Source: Pseudisothecium myosuroides (Eukaryota > Streptophyta > Bryopsida > Hypnales > Lembophyllaceae). From it: a stretch of 64,000 bases of DNA. The notes below the pieces were generated by a model. It searched no databases, was not told where the DNA came from, and saw nothing but the letters and a program-made list of their open reading frames with translations. Made by a program: the position numbers and the translations under genes. Shown one piece after another: positions 1 to 13,010 of this stretch. The number at the start of each line of letters is the position of its first letter. Positions within the stretch are counted from its first letter, which is position 1. The DNA lies in assembly GCA_951799445.1 (NCBI GenBank), contig OX637288.1:33087288-33151287 (forward strand), in the 5' to 3' direction.

Positions 1-51
1 GACCTCTTGCTTTATTGTATGTAACCTGGTTCTCAAGATTAGATTAGGGTC

Positions 52-959
52 TAAACCCCTAAATGTATCAATGAGTGTTCAAATTAAAAACAAAAAAATC
101 ACATTCAGTTAATCATAATATTCCTTTGAAATATTTGTGCCAATAAGATAGGGAGTTCCTTCCGCTTTCAATGCTTTAAAACATTTTCTTCCTTAAATAT
201 CGTAAATATTATCAATTGGGGCTTTTAACCCTAGAGCGCCACGGACGCCATTCCTATGACAATATTGTTAACTGGAAAGAATTCAAAAATAGTTTTTCAT
301 CCTCCTTTTCCCTATTGACCTTTCATGTTGGGTTATGAAGAGTATCCAATTGAGTTTGTAGTCTTTTCAATGTTTGTCTTCACTTAAATGAGAAGTTATT
401 AAAAAAAAACGGATCACAAAATATGTAATTCTAGTGTATTTTGGGAAGTTGTTGCTCCTTGCTCTAAATCTAAAATTTCTCTACAAAAATGATATTTTTT
501 GAGTTTGAGCCCAACTAACAAAATGAAGGTCATCTACTCTGGTTTCTACTCCAATTTGAATTTTGAAAAAAATCCTAATATTGAATATTTTATAGCAATT
601 TGAACTTTTGGTGCATTTTCAATGTCTATTATTTTCTAATTATTGGATGATATGTAAATTAAATTTACAGCATGATTTTTGTCATTGTACTATACACACA
701 TGGTAAAAAATTTAGATCTTTTGAAATAATTTTCTATTTAATATGATTTTTCTTCACTTTCTTTTCAAAAATTCTCAAAAAAATCAATTTTCCACAAAAA
801 AATCTAAATTTTTTGTGAAGTAAAGAAGACATGTAATTTCATCTTTGAAAAATAAATATAATTTTTTTCATACATACCTAGTTGCAAAATGGCAACAATT
901 TGAGTGGTGGACAATGAAATTTGAAATCAATGGTCATGGGTCCGTCATTTAGGGGTTAA
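52..959. mobile_element. TTAA-type inverted-repeat element
   Basis: The left end TAAACCCCTAAATG (52-65) and right end CATTTAGGGGTTAA (946-959) are inverted copies; the left TTAA has drifted. The 908-bp interior is AT-rich and non-coding. It shares the terminal signature TTAACCCCTAAA of other elements in this window. Confidence 0.5.
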
Positions 960-1056
960 ACATTCATCATTGTTTATAAAGAGGTTGGGTCTTTAGGGGT
1001 TAAAGGCCATCTAACTAGTGGAATATAATTGTCCAATCATTGCTTGTACTTCTTCA

Positions 1057-1381
1057 CATTAGAGGGATTTGAAGGCATGGGAGGGCCGTTTCAAGGTTGT
1101 TCGCCTTGTTGTGAACCATCCACTGCTAGTTAGAATATTTAAATTTAAAAGAAATAAAAATTACATATATATAATAATTATATATAATATATAATTATAT
1201 AATTATATATTTTATAAAATTTTAAAATATGTTTTTAAAATATTAATAAATTAATATTATCTGACGTGTCAAAGTCTTGGCCATGTCAAATTGTTGATGT
1301 GGTGAAGTTCCCAATGTTCCCCATTGTCTGGAAACTTGCAAAAACTCATAGTCTTCTAATTCACTCAAATCCCCTCTAATG
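1057..1381 (-). mobile_element. MITE family M2, copy 1
   Basis: The termini CATTAGAGGGATTTGA and TCAAATCCCCTCTAATG are inverted repeats. The interior has GGGCCGTTTCAAGG near the left end, CTGACGTGTC near the right, and an AT-only core (1140-1255). The same order, inverted, is found at 61755-62023. Confidence 0.75.
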
Positions 1382-1655
1382 CTAAATTCAATTTTTTCAG
1401 CAAATAAAAGATCAACAATGTCATAGAAATGCAATTGTAATATAACATAACTCTCCAAAGTCTGGATTTTGGATGATGAAGAACATGCTAAAATGAAGTT
1501 TTGTCTATACAAATTTTGATTCATCTAAAGTAATTTTGTATCTACATTAAATCAACCTTCTTTTGCCCTCTTTCGTGAAGTAGATATAGTATATTTATAT
1601 AAAAATATAAGCAAAAAGTTGCAAAAATTCAAAAAAGGATTTGGTTGCCAAAGGA

Positions 1656-2630
1656 TTAATCCCTTAGAGCTCCAAGGGACCAAAAGTGTTCCTACACAGT
1701 TTGGAAGTCTAATTTGAAGTGCTAGCACTTTTGCATTTGATGTCCAAATTTAATAAAAACTTGTTGAAAAATTCACACTTTCTCTTTTAGTTTGTGTGGT
1801 AAATTTTTCAAATCAATCCAAAATGTACTGAGTTTTGGGGAGCCATTCAAAGTTCATGGCTTCAATTTGAATTCCCCAAACTACATTTTGATGGTTGCAA
1901 CTTAGGGAGCTTGTATCTCCTTCATCCAATGTTTGTTTTCAATAAAATTTGTTGGATTATGTTTCCCTTGAAGTCTAGTTATTGTGGTAAAATTTCATGT
2001 CAATCCAAATTGTTTTGAATGTTTGGAAGCAATTCAAATTTCAAAATCCAAACAATTTTGGATTATAGTTAATTTTGGCAACTTGTTTCTTCTTCATACG
2101 GCATCCATTTCCAATAATTTTTTTGGAAAAGTTGTGCATATCAATCTAGTTTGTGTAGCTAAATTTTCATATCAATCAAAAAAATTATGAGTGTCTGAGA
2201 AGTATTTATGTAGAAGAAGGTTAAACCTTAGATGTGTTTTTTGCAACTTTTTTTTTTTTTGGATGTTTCAAGCCATTTTGCAAGCACTATGAGTCAATTG
2301 AATGATATTTTCTTTCACTAATGTATTTGCATGTTGGTTTTGAAGTACTTTATAGATTAAAGTTTTTTCATTTGAGTGGGTTTAGAAATCGAATTTCACC
2401 TCCAAATGTGTTTATAGGGAAAATTTCAGCATCCAAGTTCAACATTAAATCATTCTAATCTTGCAATGTGTGTGGCCAAACAACTCCAAATTTGATTCAC
2501 GCCATCTACAACACAAACACTACAAAATTGTACGGTTGAGATTTCTATACCTTAGTGACATTTAGACCTATAACACTTCAAATGCAATGATGTTTTGAAA
2601 CCCCAAAAGGCCTTGGCCTTTAGGAGTTAA
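1656..2630 (+). mobile_element. TTAA-flanked element, family T2
   Basis: This 975-bp element is bounded by TTAA on both sides (left TTAATCCCTTAG, right CTTTAGGAGTTAA) and has no coding capacity. It is homologous in inverted orientation to 36877-37861: the terminal tracts CAAGGGACCAAAA, GAAGTGTTATAGGTCTAAAT and GATTCACGCCATCTAC, among others, have counterparts there. Confidence 0.7.
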
Positions 2631-2635
2631 TGTAA

Positions 2636-3600
<965 letters not shown>

Positions 3601-3620
3601 GCATTGTACTTTCGAAGTTA

Positions 3621-4230
3621 GAAGACAACTCTTTATATGCTTATAGAGTGGTAGGAGGTAGAATAATCCATGTGGGATATGTAAATTAGAATTTGTAGGT
3701 TCTCATGCACTCATAGTTAAGTCAAAAACAAGGAATTGTGTTAAAAATAGAATTTCAGACCTCATTTAGGCATAGTAAAATAACTTTTCTCAAAAAACTT
3801 TGAACAAAAAAAAGTTGGTAAATGAAGATAAGTTTCACCTCCAAAAATCCGTTTGGGATTTTGAATCTCCAATCAAACGTTATGGACAAATTTTGGAGAG
3901 GATTTTTAATGGACATTTTCTTTAACACTTTTAAAAATCCATTCCAACCCTCTCCGAAATTTGTCCATAACGTTTGATTGGAGATTCAAAATCCCAAACG
4001 GATTTTTGGAGATGAAACTTATCTTCATTTACCAACTTTTTTAGTTCAAAGTTTTTTGAGAAAAGTTATTTTACCATGCCTAAATGAGGTATGAAATTCT
4101 ACATTTAACACAATTCTTTGTTTTTGACTTAACTATGAGTGCACAAGAACCTACAAATTCTAATTTATTTATCCCACATGGGTTGCTCTACCTCCTACCA
4201 CCTCATGTGTATATATAGAGTTGTCTTTCA
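3621..4230. repeat. Fold-back element, copy A
   Basis: Two arms of about 297 bp (3621-3917 and 3933-4230) are inverted copies of each other round a spacer of about 15 bp. Each runs from GAAGACAACTCT through CCATGTGGGATA, GTTAAGTCAAAAACAA and CCAAAAATCCGTTTGGGATT to TGGAGAGGATTT. Arm identity is high. The family recurs at 11.4-12.1, 12.15-12.3, 12.75-13.0 and 44.95-45.5 kb. Confidence 0.9.
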
Positions 4231-4358
4231 CTTTAAAACCCAAAATAAGTTAGTGAATTACAAATTTTAATTATGCATTACTCATTGAACTTTTGGCCAA
4301 CATCTTTCACTACAAATATTGTTGATTTGTATGTCTAATCCTAAAATTAAGAAAGAAA

Positions 4359-4580
4359 ATGGAACATACCATAATATACTATCACTATCCTGGTACCGGA
4401 GCATACATTAATTATGTAGGGATGAAAGTCATGGATGAAGACTTCACGGAGGAAAAGGCAGCCTCTCTGAAGGCTATTGAATGTTATGTCCCTCCAAATT
4501 TAATTCAATGGCTTGCTACCAGGAACACAAGAGCTACAGTAAAAAGAATGCTGGTTGGGTCAAATGACCTCGTCGTCTAA
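4359..4580 (+). CDS. Small hypothetical ORF, 73 aa
   Basis: This ATG-initiated frame gives a protein of balanced composition (MEHTIIYYHYPGTGAYINYV..., with FTEEKAASLKAIECYVPP and a basic ATVKRML near the end). It is GC-richer than its surroundings and ends in TAA. I do not recognise it. The frame begins just after a fold-back element; the next kilobase is also low-repeat, so this could be one exon of a larger gene or a relic. Confidence 0.2.
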   Translation: MEHTIIYYHYPGTGAYINYVGMKVMDEDFTEEKAASLKAIECYVPPNLIQWLATRNTRATVKRMLVGSNDLVV

Positions 4581-5930
4581 TGGGGACCTGAGGATTTCTT
4601 GAAGGAAGGAACATGTCAGTTCCTTATTACAGGGTCTACCTCTTCACAGAGGCATCATAGATGGAATTCACATCTAAATACTTGAGCCTTCCCCAGCAGA
4701 CGCTTCATCCACACCGGTCTTTGAGACTGAAGTTACCCTTCTTCTTCTTCAATCTACAGAGTAGGCATTGTATTTAGTTTCGTTGCTTTTCTTCTATGTT
4801 GAGTATCACCTCCAATCTTTGCTTTCAGTTGACAGTTTTTGCAGTTGACACCTAAATGAAGTTGAAAATTGAATGTTTGCTCAGATAATTTAATCTTACA
4901 CAGAAAGTAGTTCAACTAAGCAGCAATAACCTGAAGGAGTGTTGTAAAATCCAGCTATGAACAGACCTCTGCTGGCAATGGAAATCGTTCATTTGTTTCC
5001 CAAAAAAAAAAGATCTCTGCTGCAGGAAGTTACCAACATTCTCCTTAGACAGGTGGTACAGCGTGGATGTCTTTGTGGCTGCTTACTTACACCCAAGAAC
5101 CAAGCCACGCTGGTGCTGTGTCCCAAATGGATGCGCAGATTCAGGTGCACTTGCCAAACTACGGATCTCCCAAATTCGCTTCCAATCCCAAACTTTGATT
5201 TTCCTCAAATCTGCCTCCACTCACTTCAGTTGCATTGCCTGTAAGTTAAGTTGCGGCGATCAGGTGCTGCTGAGATTGAGGTTGCGAACCAACATGTGGC
5301 CCATGTAAACATCACATTTGCTTGATCTTCCCCATCTGGCTAACTGAATTTGTAAGGCCACGATCTTGAGAAGCCTTGAGAGCTTGAATTCGGGTACGTT
5401 CAGGTGACAGTTACTCACTCTTTCTGGCAGGCTATAAGTTAAGTTAAGTTACTGTACTGTACAAGTGTACATGCAAACTGGAAGTTCATGACGTGATCCA
5501 AAGGTTTGTTAATGGATTTCGACACTCGTTTCCATTTTTGCTGGCCACGTGAATGATTCATGATTGCTGACAAAGATGCTCTCTGCCCTGTGAGACTGGT
5601 TTTTTGCAACCAAACTATTGAGATGTAAGGTAGGAGGCTCGTAAACTGAACACCTAAGAGCTGTTTGCCATTTCGGGGAAGCTAAACTCCTTGAAACAAT
5701 TTTCAGTAAATCTTAGAAGGAAGAAAAATGGAATTCGCATCTAACCCAAGCCGTTTCATATTTTTTGGACCTTTGTAAAATTAGTTATGAATTTTTGAAG
5801 TTGAAATGCGGTGGTCACTAAATGCGACCACCTCCTGAAATGTACATTGTTGGTACATGGAAGAAAGAAAAATGTACCTTTGTGCCATGATCGGTTTTAT
5901 AGCTCGGTCGCTTTTAGAGCAGACTACCTT
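4581..5930. other. Low-repeat intergenic island, no gene identified
   Basis: This is GC-moderate, non-repetitive sequence with short TAAGTTAAGTTA-type tracts (about 5438-5455). Reading frames of 80-95 codons near 4957-5308 lack recognisable motifs and overlap each other. Nothing else is supported. Confidence 0.4.
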
Positions 5931-5932
5931 AA

Positions 5933-6225
5933 AAGGTGAATGCCTCCGAAACCGCCATTTTTTACTATTGTGCCTAGTTACAACTATTAGACTGGTCAAA
6001 GCTTCATTTTTTCTTGCTGGCAAGTGAAAGAAGGTTCCAACTTCCAACATACCAAAGAGTGTCACATTTGGATATATTTTGCAAAAGTTATAAAGGAACA
6101 AAGTTTTTTTGGTAACTATTCTATAATCGTTTTTCCACATACTTAGGTACATGTTAATTTTGGAGATGTACATAGAGTGATGATGGCAGTTTTAGTTAGG
6201 GTGTGATTTTAGGCATACACACCTT
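5933..6225 (+). mobile_element. MITE family M1, copy 1
   Basis: About 290 bp with family-specific blocks TGTGCCTAGTTACAACTATT, GGCAAGTGAAAGAAGGTTCC, ACATTTGGATATATT, GCAAAAGTTAT and GAGTGATGATGGCAGTTTTA, ending in ACACACCTT. Five copies occur in the window; the terminal consensus is AAGGTGGG...CCCACCTT. Confidence 0.75.
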
Positions 6226-6510
6226 AGTTAGAAAGCAAAAGAATAACCCCAAGGACTAAGTGAAGCTATCACTATGATTGCATTTATGACTTGATTTCTA
6301 GTCATTCAAGCATTACAGAAAATTTGGGGATTCAAGAGGGCCACCACACTCTGAACTAGTTCTCCCAAAAGTTTAATGCCCTAAAATGTGGCAATTATTC
6401 ACAATTTTTGCCTACAATGTGCCTCAGTCCTTTAAGAGATTAATAATACAAGTTTTCAACCAACTTTATCTTTAAATGTTACTTATTGATTTTGAAATTC
6501 AAATATAATT

Positions 6511-6559
6511 AGGACATAAATTGTAAATAAATGTGGCAATTATTCACAATTTATGTCCT
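6511..6559. repeat. Short perfect-stem hairpin
   Basis: AGGACATAAATTGT (6511-6524) and its reverse complement (6546-6559) flank a 21-nt loop. TGTGGCAATTATTCACAATTT in the loop region also repeats a tract at about 6389. Confidence 0.8.
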
Positions 6560-6957
6560 AATGTGGCAAATATTCTTCAACAATTTAGACCTCTCTTTGT
6601 CTATAATAACTCCCAATCCAAATCAATTCTTTCAAAAGTGTCTGATAGATGACTTTCTTTGTTAAAACAATGAATGCATCCATTGGTCCAAAAATTGAAT
6701 CATATTTCAATGAGTACCTATCACTCAAGAGGCATTCTTCTAGGTCCAAAATCATCAAATAAGTTAAGATCTTCTCCATGATAAAATTGCTAGAGTCAAA
6801 ATATTTACAATTGTTAGATTCTTAAACATAAGAGTCCTATAGTAATAAAAACCAACAAGTTACACTACTTTAATTTTTCACCAAAGACACCCCCATTTGC
6901 GTGAATTAATTATGTTATGAAATTCCAATGAAATTATAGAAACCAAGGTTGAATTAC

Positions 6958-8336
6958 AGTGACTGACAAAACCGAGTACTTTTGTGAAACGTTTTCATTC
7001 AAACAACCATACCACAAGCATCAATGGATAAAACCCAAAAGTATACACATGAAAGTTGTAGAGCACAACATACAACACATTACCATGGAAGTTTGAAGAA
7101 AAAAGTAGTTGTGATTTGAAAGAAAATTAATTCCAAAGTTTGCTATGTCAAAAACTCGGTTTTGTTCAACATAGTTTGGCTTTACCTTATCGTTTGTCAA
7201 TTTTTTCATAAAACTCCCAAAAACTTTTTGTACCTTAGCATGTTGGTATACATCATTTTTTATTGTTGTATACAAAAATTGAAGGAAATTCACATTTATA
7301 GAATTAAAAATATTAACAATTTAACAAATATGCAAATGATGTTGGTTCTCACAAAATTTGAGTTTTTTTTGTGGAATTGAGAGCATGGGATTGCATTAGC
7401 CATGGTAAAGAGAGTATAGGTTGCAAAATAGACCACTTTTATATCTAAATGCCCTTGTATATGAAATATTTGTTGAATTGGGCAATGTGTACAATTTATA
7501 TTTTACAATTGTATAATGCATTTTTAAATTCAACTTTTGTGTCCAAAGACTAGAGTTAATGATGCATATAATTCATCCAAAAAATTCCAAAAAATTCCAT
7601 CATCATTGTTTGTATCATCCAAAACTACTAATTTCCAAAAATTACATTGACGTTCAAAAAATTAGCAATTTTTGGATGATACAGACAATGATGATGGAAT
7701 TTTTTGGAATTTTTTGGATGAATTATATGCATCATTAACTCTAGTCTTTGGACACAAAAGTTGAATTTAAAAATGCATTATACAATTGTAAAATATAAAT
7801 TGTACACATTGCCCAATTCAACAAATATTTCATATACAAGGGCATTTAGATATAAAAGTGGTCTATTTTGCAACCTATACTCTCTTTACCATGGCTAATG
7901 CAATCCCATGCTCTCAATTCCACAAAAAAAACTCAAATTTTGTGAGAACCAACATCATTTGCATATTTGTTAAATTGTTAATGTTTTTAATTCTATAAAT
8001 GTGAATTTCCTTCAATTTTTGTATACAACAATAAAAAATGATGTATACCAACATGCTAAGGTACAAAAAGTTTTTGGGAGTTTTAAGAAAAAATTGACAA
8101 ACGATAAGGTAAAGCCAAACTATGTTGAACAAAACCGAGTTTTTGACATAGCAAACTTTGGAATTAATTTTCTTTCAAATCACAACTACTTTTTTCTTCA
8201 AACTTCCATGGTAATGTGTTGTATGTTGTGCTCTACAACTTTCATGTGTATACTTTTGGGTTTTATCCATTGATGCTTATGGTATGGTTGTTTGAATGAA
8301 AACGTTTCACAAAAGTACTCGGTTTCGTCAGTTACT
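6958..8336. repeat. Giant near-perfect palindrome, two 667-bp arms
   Basis: Arms 6958-7624 and 7670-8336 are inverted copies round a 45-nt spacer; paired coordinates sum to 15294. Mismatches are few (for example at 6961), so arm identity is about 99%. Mirror-image reading frames of 90 and 72 codons appear in both arms; they share every residue but one, which reflects the palindrome and not selection. No transposase or clear target-site duplication is visible. Confidence 0.96.
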
Positions 8337-8582
8337 ATAACCAAGCATGAAGTCAAATGATGAATACAATAACTGCACCTATTATAATTGCGATTCTTTT
8401 CTACAACCATTTATTGCTTAAAATGTATTGCTTCTATTCATGAGAGTCTAAGGAGTGAAGAAGCATTGCAACCAGTAATAGCTATGAAGTGTTTGTACTT
8501 GTATCAATTCGTATTTGTTGATCCTAGTTGGAAAGAATTTTGGCATAAAATAAAAGCGCTCTTCCTAATCAAATTTCATTGT

Positions 8583-8860
8583 AAGGTAACTACACCTATA
8601 ATTGCACAAATAAGCAATTCAACATGGTTTCCATTATTATATTGAAAAACTTTTTGTAGGGTCTTGCTAGTCAAAAGGGGATTCTAGATTTTCTTAGAAT
8701 GCATTTTTTGGACCCCGTATGAATAAACTACAAATTTTCAAAGTGTTGAAAATAGATGTTTCTAATACCAATCTTAGATTCTCATGAATAGAGCACATTT
8801 TAGGTAAGAATTTGTAGTGGTTGGTTTTAGAAAGCAATCAAAATTAGGTGTAGTTACCTT
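8583..8860. mobile_element. MITE family M3, copy 1
   Basis: The terminal inverted repeats are AAGGTAACTACACCTATAAT (left) and AATTAGGTGTAGTTACCTT (right). The 278-bp interior is non-coding. A second copy lies at 17017-17469. Confidence 0.75.
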
Positions 8861-10499
8861 AGTTCAAGTTGTTTTGCAAGATGAGTGCCAATAAAGATGA
8901 GAACCACACATACCTGATCACTTAAGCAATTTCAAAACAAATGAGGAGCAGTGTGGGGCACTGGAAATTTTTCTCATGTAGAGAGATAAGAAATTTTGGG
9001 ATTGTGAATTTTTTGTAATTTTATTGCCGAAATTGAAATTACTATGAATTTTGGGAGCCAAAAAGTATTCTGAACCCATAGCCAATGTCTAGTGCCAATA
9101 ATCTCAAAGGTCCGAATCCTCAGATTTTTGGAGATTTTGGAAACATAATCCTGGTTGTAGGTTCAATGGTGCCATGGCCACCATTAGCATACAATACCAG
9201 CCCAGTGGAGGGGATGAGTTCTCTCTGTGAGTACGTCACTTTGTGATTGAATTGAACACCACTGATCCATTGTGTGCTGCTTGCACATCGTGGGCAACAG
9301 GACATCCACAGTTTAAACATAATACTGTATTGTCTTAGAGAGAAATGAAAATGCTGCAAGCATGGTTTAACTTAAACTGTGAGATGGTTTAATACTCATG
9401 GCTTGAAACCCATAATAGAGGCAATAATTATGACAAATTTCAGCTCACTAAACTGGTAGTGTAAATGTAGTACAATTTGAATCTTGCAAGTGCAGCCAGT
9501 GCGCCAAAGAGGAAGTGTCCAAGTGGGCATACCTCACCTCCAAACATTTCACGAGTGTGGGCAGAAGGAGGCAGCGGCTGTGGAATCTGCAGTTGCTTTA
9601 GGCCGGGAACTCCGTTGAGGATGAGATGAGTTCAAAATTGTTGGAGGAAGACTGAGATTGCTAATGTGTGAGAGGATTGGAGGTTGCGAGGGACCAGCTC
9701 ACTAAATAAGTTACATCTTCAAGCAACTTCAGTTATCTGCCGGGCTGGAGTGGCATTTAGGCCATCACCAACACCCCTCACATGATGTCTTCAACCTTGT
9801 CTCTGGGATTGCCATATCCACACCCAAAACAAACCCAGAACGTAGATAGATAGATTATGATTTTTGAATTGATCAAATCTTCAATTAGGAGCTAGCTCCG
9901 TGATGCACAGCGTCTACATCATGCTACACTTTGGAATCTTGCACCTTGAGTGTAACTTATATTGCATTTTTCCATAATGATTTCATAGTAGACATTACCC
10001 TGTGTTGGCTTTAAATCATTTATCACCAAAACTTTAAAACCTTACATCTTTTGTATACGATAACCAGATGATGCATTAGTGAATGTGTTGAAATTTGATT
10101 TGATTTGCTAAAAATGGTATTTAACAATCCAACCATTCTAATATTATTAGAGAACAGGCTTTGGACTTGAATGTGATGTGATGAGGTGCATAATACTAAA
10201 GCTTAGTGTCTTCTGTCTCCAGGTTGTGAGATCAGTCTGATGAAATTCTTTGCTTGCACCCAGTTGATAGATTTTCTGCTAATTGAAGGAATGCCAGCTT
10301 GGAGAAGTAACTTAATTTGTGCAAAACTTCTTATTAGTCCTTTAAGTTAGATTGCAGTGTACCACAATAATCATCACTTCAGTCAGCAACTGTAAGAAGA
10401 ATAAGATAAGCTTCTGTCCATTCAGAACAGAATGTTCCCCACAATCTCCCCTCCTGCTCCACTGCAGTCTCGACTCTCCAGTCTCAAGACAAATTAGAT
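8861..10499. other. Low-repeat intergenic stretch, no gene identified
   Basis: This is mixed-composition sequence without recognisable coding blocks, RNA genes or repeats shared with the rest of the window. Frames of up to 79 codons (9120-9359, minus) show no motif. Confidence 0.4.
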
Positions 10500-10772
10500 A
10501 CCCACCAAACCTTCACTTTTTGCTACTGTGCCTAGGTCCTATTATTAGACTGCTGAAATTTTCATGTTTTCTTCATTGCAAGTGAAAGGAGGTTCCAACG
10601 CACCAAAGAATGCAAGATTTGGATATCATATGCAAAAGTTATGAAGGGTCAATTTTTTTTTAGATATTCTAATTTGTTTCTTCAATATATGTATATATTG
10701 ATTCTGGAGATGTACACATAGAGTGATGATGGCGGTTTTAAACAAGGTGTGATTTTAGATGTATCTACCTTA
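10500..10772 (+). mobile_element. MITE family M1, copy 2
   Basis: It carries TGCTACTGTGCCTAGGTCCT, GCAAGTGAAAGGAGGTTCC, GCAAAAGTTATGAAGGGTCA and GAGTGATGATGGCGGTTTTA in the family order. The left terminus is eroded and the right ends near CTACCTT. Confidence 0.75.
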
Positions 10773-11261
10773 TAGGTGGTAATAAGTTTTACTTTGTATG
10801 ATATATGGTTTTCCTATCACCCAAAAATGCTTTTTAAAAGATTAAGTTTAACCTTTAAAGGACCAAACAATGTGTGTTTTTTGCAACATAGCAATCTGGA
10901 CACCTTACTATGAATGGAAATATTCATTATATTTTTTGAATTGTTTTTTGGATATGGAGACAAGAAATACCTTGCCACTCCACCAAAAAAAATTTACAAT
11001 TGGATGTGCCCATGAGGAGTTATGGGGGAAAATGTCTTTTTTCATACATTGATAGAAAATATGTGTAGAAATCAACAAAAATCCAATACAAAAGTGTTGA
11101 TTTTTTTTCCAAAAGTTCAAGTTTATTTGGATTAACAAAAAGTTGTGAATTTTTTTGTGATTTTTTTTTTCAACTTTTGAAGATAATTTAAAAAACGGCC
11201 AATTGGAAGCTGCCACATGGCAATTGCGACGTTAGCAAGCATGAAGCTACCACATAGGCAA

Positions 11262-11325
11262 GCTTGGGGGTCAACCTGAGACCTTGAGTTAACACCTCCA
11301 AGCCCAAACCACTACACCACCATGA
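11262..11325 (-). repeat. tRNA-derived SINE-like remnant
   Basis: On the minus strand, TGGTGTAGTGGTTT resembles a pol III A-box. About 35 nt later, AGGTCTCAGGTTGACCCCC resembles a B-box (GGTTCGANNCC with one base missing). The spacing fits a tRNA head. No folding into an intact tRNA is possible, so this is a SINE or tRNA relic. Confidence 0.4.
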
Positions 11326-11392
11326 TATTACGTGTCCATTTCAAGAAAAAAAATAGTACTTAATCATTTGATCTGATTTTCCATACACTTCA

Positions 11393-12127
11393 ACAAACTT
11401 TAGAGTCCATTTAAGCATAGTAAAGCAATTTTTTTCAAAAAAAATTGAACTCTCAAAAGTTGTAAAATCATTTTAACTTTCATCTCCGAAAATCCGTTTG
11501 AGAATTTTTTTTTTTTTTGAAACACATGGACAATTTCCTTTGAAAGAAAAAGGTACAATTGAACCAAAGGAGTAAGTCCCCGGTGGCAATATTTAGAAAT
11601 TTTCTGACAGCTAAAGCGAGAAATAGGCTCCGAGCCATGATACACAGACAGAGCTGTAGTATCACAAATAGCAATAGGCTTCGCATCCTCCCTAATTTTT
11701 TTAACTAAAGGAGCCAATTTGGGGGGGGATCACTCTACACTTCATCGAGAGGTGGGACCTTTCCCCCAAAAACCTTGATTGGAGCCAGATGGTGTCGAAC
11801 TGACAAAGGAACTCCTCCATCTTCGCCGGGTACAACTTGCAAAGCTTCTTGGCCTTGATTAATGCGATCCGGGCAGAATCTGTGATCCGTTTGAGATTTT
11901 GAGTCTTCAATCAAAAATTATAGACAAAAATCAGAGAGGGTGTTTGAAAATGTCAAAAAAATTGTTCCTTGCTAGCCGTCTCTGAATTTTGTCCATAACT
12001 TTTGATCAAAGACTCAAAACCTCAATTGGAATTTTGGAGGTGAAAGTTAGCTTCATTTTTCAACTTTCATTAGTTTAAAAGTTTTGAAAAAAGTTGTTTT
12101 ACTATATCTAAATGGACTCTAAAGTTT
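11393..12127. repeat. Fold-back element, copy B, interrupted
   Basis: The left arm (AACTTTAGAGTCCATTTAAG onward) and right arm (ending ATGGACTCTAAAGTTTGC) are inverted partners of the 3.6-kb family. The left arm is split by a 381-bp insertion at 11504-11884. Removing it restores the continuous ATCCGTTTGAGATTTTGAG tract found in other copies. Confidence 0.8.
11504..11884 (-). mobile_element. Retroposed insertion with poly(A) and 12-bp target duplication
   Basis: The 12-bp ATCCGTTTGAGA is duplicated exactly at 11492-11503 and 11885-11896. The insert begins with a T-run on the plus strand, so it is a poly(A)-ended sequence on the minus strand. It is GC-richer than its host and has coding-like text (SARIALIKAKKLCKLYP, MEEFLCQFDTIWLQSRF, IREDAKPIAICDTTALSVY) in two frames. 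It may be the 3' end of a LINE or a processed mRNA; the source is not recognised. Confidence 0.75.
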
Positions 12128-12149
12128 GCTAATTTAATAGAGTACTGAA

Positions 12150-13010
12150 GTAGCCCTCTCTGAATTTTGTCCAAAACTTTTGATCAGAGGCTCAAAATCC
12201 CAAGAGGATTTTTGGAGATGAAAGTTATCTTCATTTTTCAACTTTTTAGAGTTCAAAGTTTTTTGAAAAAAATTTCTCTACTATGCCAAAACCGCCACCA
12301 AAGTATGCTGATTTTATAAAGTACCGAATTGTGAATGATTAAAGTTTAAAAAAATATTTCTTTGTACTTAGAATTTCAACCATGGAGATTTAAACATTGC
12401 CCAAATGACACACTAATTTGAAACTCTTTTAAGTGAAAATGAACAAAAAAGTGTTTTTTGTTTTGTTGACTCGGACGTTGTCCTATGCAAATCAACAAAA
12501 ATATTGTAACCATTTTGTTAGGCTTGTGCCAAATCAACTGAAAAGTGTAAAAATGGTCAATGCAGTGCGCAAATCAACAGAAAATTGTTCATATTATATT
12601 GATGTGGACATCATTTTCTACTAGTGATGGATGAGGGGCAACACGAGTGAGGTTAATTACACTAGAGTGAAATTTGCATTGCAATGTCTAGAGGAGCTTG
12701 AGTAGGGCCTTGAGCAACCTTATGCCCCAGGTTTGAACTGGGATACTATTCTAACTTTTGATTGGAGACTTAAAATTTGAAATGGATTTTTGGAGATGAA
12801 ATTTGGTTGATTTACCAACTTTTTTTAGTTCAAGGTTTCTTGGAAGAAGTTATTCTACTATGCCAAAATGAGGCCTAAAAATCTAATTTGAATACAGTTC
12901 CTACTTTTCAATTAAATATGAACGGTTGAGCTCTTAGCAAATCTATTTTATATATCCCACATGGGTTGTTTTACCTACTACTACCCTATAAAAGAGCTTC
13001 TCTTCACATC
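12150..13010. repeat. Fold-back family fragments C and D
   Basis: Single-arm fragments lie at about 12150-12300 (AATCCCAAGAGGATTTTTGG, ACTATGCCAAAACC) and 12747-13010 (TTTTGATTGGAGACTTAAAA, TCCCACATGGGTTG, CTACCCTATAAAAGAGC). They are diverged copies of the 3.6-kb element; the intervening 12310-12740 shows nothing identifiable. Confidence 0.65.

Noticed and set aside
7021..8273. Paired, nearly identical 90-codon frames on opposite strands
   Set aside because: They are a consequence of the palindrome; the composition is AT-driven and there is no motif or start context.
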